Origin: Variovorax sp.
GTDB taxonomy: Bacteria; Pseudomonadota; Gammaproteobacteria; Burkholderiales; Burkholderiaceae_C
Direction of reading: 5' to 3'
DNA length: 64,000 nucleotides
NCBI GenBank assembly: GCA_025352265.1
Contig: JANXTS010000039.1
Coordinates: forward strand, 39,502 to 103,501
Shown: positions 59,605 to 64,000 of the stretch, piece by piece
How positions within the stretch are numbered: position 1 is the first letter of the stretch
Layout: the number at the start of each line of letters is the position of its first letter
Position numbers and translations under genes: made by a program
Notes under the pieces: generated by a model
Told to the model about the DNA's origin: nothing
Database searches by the model: none
The model's input: only the letters and a program-made list of their open reading frames with translations

Positions 59605-60230
59605 GAAAGTGCGAAGCCTATGCCGCAGCCCTTGCGGCCGGCGCCTCGCGCTATTCGACCGGGAAGCCGTGCAAGCACGGGCACGCTGCCGAGCGCCTAG
59701 TGACGAATCGATCTTGCCTAGAGTGCCACCGGCTCGCGAACGACTCCGAGTATCAGCGGGCATACCGCACCGCCAACTGCGAGCGCATTGCTGAAAACAA
59801 GCGCTCGCACGCACCGAGGGCGAACGCCGCGCGGCGCGCGAAGAGTGCTGCCAACCCCGGCTATCGACGCGAGCAGAGCCGCGCCTACTGGGACCGGCAT
59901 GGCGACAAGGTGAAGGCCAAAGTGAACGCCGAACGTCCTCGCTTCCGTGCTCGCGACAATGCAATAAGCGCCACGAAGAAGGCTCGGCGCATCCGCGCTA
60001 CGCCGCCGTGGGTCGATCTCCAAGCCATCGCGGCGATCTACGCGGAGGCCGAAGCCGCCGGCATGCACGTTGACCATTGGGTGCCATTGCGCAACCCCAA
60101 CGTCTGCGGGCTCCACGTGCCCGCCAACCTACGGCTGCTGACGCCGAAGGCCAACATGGAAAAGCACAATAGTTTCGACCCGTCGGAGCACGAATACTTC
60201 GCTCCCCTTTCACAAGAGAGCCAACGATGA
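59601..60230 (+). CDS. HNH-type phage nuclease-like protein
   Basis: Protein of 209 residues. An N-terminal zinc-binding part (KPCKHGHAAERLVTNRSCLE) is followed by a basic helical linker, and a C-terminal HNH-like core reads MHVDHWVPLRNPNVCGLHVP then NLRLLTPKANMEKHN. This arrangement matches small HNH proteins of phages that nick or cut DNA. It starts with GTG in a GTGA overlap with the previous gene and ends in an ATGA overlap with the next, so all are coupled. Confidence 0.75.
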   Translation: MRKCEAYAAALAAGASRYSTGKPCKHGHAAERLVTNRSCLECHRLANDSEYQRAYRTANCERIAENKRSHAPRANAARRAKSAANPGYRREQSRAYWDRHGDKVKAKVNAERPRFRARDNAISATKKARRIRATPPWVDLQAIAAIYAEAEAAGMHVDHWVPLRNPNVCGLHVPANLRLLTPKANMEKHNSFDPSEHEYFAPLSQESQR

Positions 60231-60883
60231 CCTACCAACGCAACAACGAAGTGCCGGAGCCCAACGCGGCCGAGCCCGGCCAGGATCAGCCGCTCCCGGC
60301 GCACGGCGTCTGGATCAGCCTGACCGACCGCCTGCCACCCTACGACGAAGACTTGCGCGTGCTCGCGCATACGGGCGGCTCGTCGTTCGCTGGCGAGGAA
60401 TTCTTCGACATCCCGGCGCTCGATCTCTACGCCGTCGGCGACAGCATGACGGAGATCGCCGAGCACGCGACGCATTGGTCGATCAAGCCGGCGCCCGACC
60501 GCCAGCACGACGACGACCGCGCCGTCGATCACTTCGCGGCCACCATGAAGGCGAAGCTCGCGAAGGCCCGGCTGAAAGGCCGCGCCGGCTGGCAGACTTG
60601 CAGCGGCGACATGCTGTCCGCATTGCTGCGCCAGCACGTCGAGAAGGGCGACCCGGTGGACGTGGCGATCTTCGCCATGATGCTCAATCTGCTCGGCAGC
60701 GAGATCAAGCCGGCAGAGGCCGCGAACGACCCGCGAGCGGCCGGCAACGACCCGACGCCGACGGCCGACGATCTCGCCGCTGTCGCGCGCCCATTCCTCG
60801 CGCTTCGCGTGCGCACGATCAGCGACATCCTCGCCGACCACGACCGGCGCGTTCGCGAGCCTCAGCCGGAGCTTGCGCCGTGA
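60227..60883 (+). CDS. Phage protein with DUF551-like N-terminus
   Basis: Protein of 218 residues. The N-terminal part HGVWISLTDRLPPYDEDLRV and HATHWSIKPAPD resembles the short WISV-RLP domain (DUF551-like) in phage accessory proteins. The second half, GWQTCSGDMLSALLRQHVEK and DPVDVAIFAMMLNLLG, resembles a conserved phage module of unknown role. It overlaps both neighbours by 4 bp. Confidence 0.65.
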   Translation: MTYQRNNEVPEPNAAEPGQDQPLPAHGVWISLTDRLPPYDEDLRVLAHTGGSSFAGEEFFDIPALDLYAVGDSMTEIAEHATHWSIKPAPDRQHDDDRAVDHFAATMKAKLAKARLKGRAGWQTCSGDMLSALLRQHVEKGDPVDVAIFAMMLNLLGSEIKPAEAANDPRAAGNDPTPTADDLAAVARPFLALRVRTISDILADHDRRVREPQPELAP

Positions 60884-61131
60884 ACATCCTCCTACGCGAC
60901 TTCAAGCGCGAAGGCGTCATGACGGCAAACGTCACGGCCTTCGGCGATGCGGATCGGCGCGAGCACGTGCTTCGCATGAAGCCCGGCCGCACCATCATGC
61001 ACATGGGCGAAGGCGTCGTGCCCGGCCCGCACTGGGCTGTCGCCGACGCCGACGTGCCAGCACTCGTCGAGCGCGGCTACACGGTCAGCATGCGCGTCGA
61101 AGACATCCCGCCGCCGCACACGGGCGACTGA
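60880..61131 (+). CDS. Small phage protein of unknown function
   Basis: Protein of 83 residues starting with GTG in a GTGA overlap with the previous stop (NILLRDFKREGVMTANVTAF). An internal ATG 39 bp downstream is an alternative. The sequence includes HVLRMKPGRTIMHMGEGVVP and ends VEDIPPPHTGD. No family is recognised. Confidence 0.55.
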   Translation: MNILLRDFKREGVMTANVTAFGDADRREHVLRMKPGRTIMHMGEGVVPGPHWAVADADVPALVERGYTVSMRVEDIPPPHTGD

Positions 61132-61185
61132 CCGGCAACTGACCAACCGGGTACCATCGCCGCTCTTTTTCAACCGCAACCACTG

Positions 61186-61533
61186 ATGACCATGAGGACT
61201 TTTGCGGTACTGGCGCTTGCGCTCGTTTCCACCCTCGCCGCCGCCGATACATACACGAAGCGCGGCGCCGAGGCCGAGATCGCCCGCGCAGGCGACAAGG
61301 TGAACTTCACGATTGCCAGCACTGCCGGGCAAGCCCGTTGCGAGCTTGAGGGCGTGGCCGAAGCCATTGATCAGAATCGCTATGCATGGACTGACGCCGA
61401 TCCGAAGGACCGCTGCGTCGCCGTCCTGAATCTCAATGGCGGAAAGCTGGCCGTCACGACGAAGGGTTGCGAGGGCTACTGCGGCGTAGGCGCCGCCGGC
61501 AGCATGGATGGCGCCTACGCGAAGGCGAAGTAG
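61186..61533 (+). CDS. Exported small protein, last gene of the rightward block
   Basis: Protein of 115 residues with a Sec signal peptide (MRTFAVLALALVSTLAAADT, cleavage about residue 21; a second ATG lies 6 bp downstream). The mature part has four Cys residues (ARCELEGV, KDRCVAVL, KGCEGYCGVG), suggesting two disulfides. It resembles small periplasmic lysozyme-inhibitor-like or exclusion proteins only in layout; function unknown. The next stretch, 61534-61830, holds no gene or element that I can support. Confidence 0.6.
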   Translation: MTMRTFAVLALALVSTLAAADTYTKRGAEAEIARAGDKVNFTIASTAGQARCELEGVAEAIDQNRYAWTDADPKDRCVAVLNLNGGKLAVTTKGCEGYCGVGAAGSMDGAYAKAK

Positions 61534-61830
61534 CCCACGGGGTTGGCTTAAAGTGTTGACGCCGAAGCCCTAGACGCCAACGACCTCCGAGTCACTTGCT
61601 GCCGGAGGTCGATTGTTTTGTGCATACCCGTACGGCCGCAATGGAGCAAGGGGAACAGCCGGTTAGTGCCCATACCGGACATCGGCGACAGGCTGCTTAG
61701 TGCCCGTTGCTGGCTGCCTCACGAGCCGAAAAGGTGGGCGGTAACTTCGCGCTCAATGCAGACTTCGAGCATTCGGGAAGCGATCGCTCGAGGCGAGGGT
61801 CTGGGATCGGTTCTAGCCAGACCTCTTCGG

Positions 61831-62778
61831 TCAATGCTGCAGGAATGAGTACACAGCTTCTTTGAATGCGGGCGGATTCATTCGAGCGCTCGCGTGCCCC
61901 GCTTTGGGGATAGTAACGACAGTTGCCTGTGGCAGGCATTTCGCTTGCGCAAGAACAATGTCCCGCAATGGGGGCGCCGTGATCTCTCCTTTGACCAGAA
62001 GCACCGGCATCTTCAAGGCACCAAATTCCGCGCACGTACCGGTGTAGGGATCCCCACGTCCGATACCGACTATCGTCCAAGCGTTTTCGCGCATCTGCTG
62101 GCGAGACTCTTCGGGGAGAGCAGCCCAGTGCCCCGGTCCTCCATTTATTTCGTCGACCGCGTATGCGAGTCCACCATCCATGTCGCCTGCGTCAAAGAAC
62201 TTTTGAGCTTTTGCGGCCCTTCCGGTCGGATCCGCCTTGGGAACGAAATCTGCTGGCTTGGGGCGCAAATCGGGCCCTCCTTCTACCAGTACCAACTTCT
62301 TGACGAGATCGGGGCGCGTCCGAGCAACCTCGTAGGCGGCGGCGCCACCGTACGACCAGCCGACGAGATAGACAGGTCCCCCTATCGATTCGATGCAGGC
62401 TGCGAGATCCTTCGCGTGCTGGCTAACGGTGAAATCGTCCCCTTTGCCATCCCAATGCTCTGGGTAAAAGTGCCGCATACTGATGGCGACCACGCGGTAA
62501 TCGCCTGTCCACGCCTCTAGCGGCTGCTGCCAGTAACGATAGTCCAATAGAACCCCGTGATCGAACACGATAGTCGGCCCTGTACCTCTGGAGCTGTAAG
62601 CGATGGGATAGCCGTTGACGGTCTGCGTTACAACTCCGGGAGGAATGGTCCACGCAGGCGCAATAGGCTTCGGGGCCATCTGACAGCCACTCAGCCCGAG
62701 ACAGATCACACCTGCGACAGTAAGGGCCTGTGCCAGCCCCAGCGTTGCTGAGCGGAAAATACGCGCTGCGCCATTCAT
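61831..62778 (-). CDS. Alpha/beta-hydrolase lipoprotein (cargo)
   Basis: Protein of 315 residues with a lipoprotein signal (GLAQALTVAGVICLGLSGC, lipobox LSGC) and an alpha/beta-hydrolase domain: VFDHGVLLDYRYWQQPLEAW, nucleophile elbow LVGWSYGGAAAYEVA (Ser about residue 149) and catalytic His in IPKAGHASARMNPPAF. It would act at the periplasmic side of a membrane. The start MNGAARIFRSATLG was chosen over a long upstream reading. Codon use and base composition are less GC-rich than in the surrounding phage genes, so it is likely a host-derived cargo gene. Confidence 0.82.
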   Translation of the reverse strand: MNGAARIFRSATLGLAQALTVAGVICLGLSGCQMAPKPIAPAWTIPPGVVTQTVNGYPIAYSSRGTGPTIVFDHGVLLDYRYWQQPLEAWTGDYRVVAISMRHFYPEHWDGKGDDFTVSQHAKDLAACIESIGGPVYLVGWSYGGAAAYEVARTRPDLVKKLVLVEGGPDLRPKPADFVPKADPTGRAAKAQKFFDAGDMDGGLAYAVDEINGGPGHWAALPEESRQQMRENAWTIVGIGRGDPYTGTCAEFGALKMPVLLVKGEITAPPLRDIVLAQAKCLPQATVVTIPKAGHASARMNPPAFKEAVYSFLQH

Positions 62779-62903
62779 AGTGTTGCTCCTCCAACCGTTA
62801 TTTGCGGACCTGACGGCCTTGACCCCGAAGCCATTGGGAATTGAGTTGCGGGGGATCTTCCGCTGCTTCCGACCACAAATCAACAGGATCGGGAGGTCGA
62901 CGG

Positions 62904-62922
62904 GAATGTCGGCTTCTGGCCG
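62904..62922. repeat. Intergenic repeat flanking the MAPEG gene (left copy)
   Basis: GAATGTCGGCTTCTGGCCG, differing at one base from 63442-63460. The two copies bracket the MAPEG-family gene. The gap 62779-62956 has no other feature that I can support. Confidence 0.6.
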
Positions 62923-62956
62923 CTCCCCGTCGTTGGCTCGCGCGCGGTGTGGACGG

Positions 62957-63367
62957 CTACGCGACGAGCAGGGCCCAAACCCAGTACACCCCAATGCCAA
63001 TCTGCACCAGAAACGCGAGGAATCGAGCACTGACTGCGAGCACGCTCAACGATGACAGATGGATGCTTGACTGGACGACACGAGCAATAAGAAGCCAGGG
63101 CGCGAGCCCATCGGTCACATTAGCTCGGTCGGTAGCCAACGCGATGAGCAAGAGGCCGCCAAAAACAGGTATTCCTTCGAGGCAGTTGGCGTGCGCTCTA
63201 CTGAGCCGTTGCATAAACGGCGACAGATTCGAGTTGTCAGGCTGGAACTCATTCGCTGCGACCGCCCCTTGCATGACCAGGCGGGTACGAAGAGCTTCCA
63301 TCAGGACCAGCAGAAGCAGCGACCAGCCGATGAAGCTGGTCAAGACGAATGCAGACATGCTCGGCAT
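62957..63367 (-). CDS. MAPEG-family membrane protein (cargo)
   Basis: Protein of 136 residues with four hydrophobic segments (SAFVLTSFIGWSLLLLVLME, CLEGIPVFGGLLLIALATDR, GLAPWLLIARVVQSSIHLSS, LAFLVQIGIGVYWVWALL). The motif SRAHANCLEGIPVFGGLLL matches the RxxxNxxE-P pattern of MAPEG glutathione/eicosanoid-type proteins. It has no obvious phage role and lies beside the lipoprotein hydrolase, bracketed by small repeats. Confidence 0.82.
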   Translation of the reverse strand: MPSMSAFVLTSFIGWSLLLLVLMEALRTRLVMQGAVAANEFQPDNSNLSPFMQRLSRAHANCLEGIPVFGGLLLIALATDRANVTDGLAPWLLIARVVQSSIHLSSLSVLAVSARFLAFLVQIGIGVYWVWALLVA

Positions 63368-63441
63368 GGTTCCATCTCCTCAGGACTCAACGAAGTCTGC
63401 AGAATACCCCGACAGTGGCGACCTGGCGCGCCGCGGCGCGC

Positions 63442-63460
63442 GAATGTCGGCTTATGGCCG
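63442..63460. repeat. Intergenic repeat flanking the MAPEG gene (right copy)
   Basis: GAATGTCGGCTTATGGCCG, 538 bp from the left copy in the same orientation. Repeats with this look occur in intergenic DNA of Comamonadaceae, to my recollection; I could not check this. Confidence 0.55.
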
Positions 63461-63527
63461 AAACCGGCCGCCGACGGATCGTAAATCAAAATCGCTTGCT
63501 CCTACTCTTTCCACAAGCGTTCAACCC

Positions 63528-64000
63528 CTACGCCCCCATCCCGCCCGTGACGATGTGGGCGATCCCTCGATCGCCGATGTTTTGCGTCGTCTTGTCCTTG
63601 AGCGAGACTTGAACCTTGCCGCCGGCCGCCGCCCCCGAATTGATCGCTTCTGGCACTTCGTTTTTCGCCTGATCGGGTAGCTGCGCGGGCACCGACGCCG
63701 GCACGCCAGCGACGGCCGGCGTCGGAAGGCCCGCTGTCTGCGCGGAGTCGAGCTTGAGCAGCGCCGACTTCTCGCTCGTCGCCCGATTCAACGTGCCCGC
63801 GCGCACGGCCGCGCTCGAACTGGCGAAGAGCTTGTCGTTGTTCGTGGCCTTGTAGTCTTGAATCGAGGACACGATCTCGGCGTCGCTCATCTTCGTGTGA
63901 TCCTTGCCGGCGAGCGCCTTCTGGATCAGGGACGAATTGCCGCCGAACTGCACCGACGTTGACCACACGGAATCCTTGACCGCCGCGCCACGGCCCGACA
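63528..64000 (-). CDS. Phage tail-associated structural protein (partial, N-terminus beyond window)
   Basis: The last 157 codons of a larger leftward gene. The visible part reads AAVKDSVWSTSVQFGGNSSL, then KMSDAEIVSSIQDYKATNND and KLFASSSAAVRAGTLNRATS, a pattern found near the C-terminus of phage tail-associated cell-wall-degrading proteins. The very end (KVQVSLKDKTTQNIGDRGIA to HIVTGGMGA) is a short tail. A tape measure or tail lysin is likely; the gene runs past base 64000, and the internal GTG at 63968 is not its real start. Confidence 0.6.
   Translation of the reverse strand, partial: SGRGAAVKDSVWSTSVQFGGNSSLIQKALAGKDHTKMSDAEIVSSIQDYKATNNDKLFASSSAAVRAGTLNRATSEKSALLKLDSAQTAGLPTPAVAGVPASVPAQLPDQAKNEVPEAINSGAAAGGKVQVSLKDKTTQNIGDRGIAHIVTGGMGA

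Larger units (their letters stand above)
43653..64000. mobile_element. Myovirus-type prophage (left part, continues beyond window)
   Basis: From the tRNA-Cys attachment site to the window edge nearly all genes are phage-type: spanins, endolysin, holins, tail fibres, a contractile tail sheath, capsid candidate, baseplate spike and tail tube-like protein. They are mostly leftward, with a rightward accessory block at 59002-61533 and a leftward cargo pair at 61831-63367. No integrase, repressor, terminase, portal or replication gene is in the window; they are expected to the right. The tail sheath gene shows a contractile tail. Confidence 0.9.

Overview
The window is high-GC, densely coded DNA from a betaproteobacterium, most likely a member of the Comamonadaceae (Variovorax-like). 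The reasons are the gene families (an Urt/amide operon, class I and class II fumarases close together, hemerythrins, an FNR-linked stress cluster, a Burkholderiales-type NDP-forming acyl-CoA synthetase/GNAT fusion) and the tRNA-Leu(UAA) and tRNA-Cys(GCA) sequences. The assignment is inferred from family content; no species marker gene is present.

Layout. (1) 1-11842, all on the minus strand: an urtABCDE-type urea/short-chain-amide ABC transporter, aliphatic amidase AmiE, an NCS1 permease, a MetX-like alpha/beta hydrolase, a NorQ-type AAA ATPase with its NorD-type VWA partner, and an AmiC-like amide-binding protein cut by the window edge. Short gaps and 4-bp overlaps indicate one operon for uptake and hydrolysis of small amides. 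(2) 11977-18971: housekeeping genes: a strong terminator, fumC, a solute-binding protein, class I fumarase, murI and two conserved proteins. (3) 18993-21536: a mini-island of about 2.45 kb inserted in tRNA-Leu(UAA). It is bounded by perfect 62-bp direct repeats and carries a secreted lipase and a decayed tyrosine integrase. (4) 21626-43511: a stress and low-oxygen cluster around an fnr gene, with FNR-like boxes before a hemerythrin-like gene, a cyclopropane-synthase-like methyltransferase/FAD oxidoreductase pair, a P-type ATPase and an Ala-rich protein, adhP, usp/fnr and hemN. Several decayed genes lie in this part. It ends with a nitronate monooxygenase that appears internally deleted, the acyl-CoA synthetase/GNAT fusion and a bacteriohemerythrin. 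(5) 43653-64000: the left part of a contractile-tailed (myovirus-type) prophage inserted in tRNA-Cys, running off the right edge.

The prophage is mostly transcribed leftward: tube-like protein, baseplate genes, capsid candidate, tail sheath, tail fibres, two holin candidates, a GH19 endolysin and nested Rz/Rz1 spanins. A rightward block (59002-61533) has its own sigma70-like promoter and encodes an HNH protein and small accessory proteins. A cargo pair (lipoprotein hydrolase and MAPEG-family membrane protein) lies to its right. A 14-bp motif, CCGTTTTTCCGAAA on the plus strand, occurs twice exactly and twice in diverged form. Each copy lies about 40-90 bp upstream of the first gene of a leftward prophage unit, so it is a good candidate for a phage-specific promoter or activator site. 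Other points of interest are a canonical EF-hand loop in a prophage structural-region protein, a collagen-like/SGNH-esterase tail fibre, and repeated GTGA stop-start overlaps.
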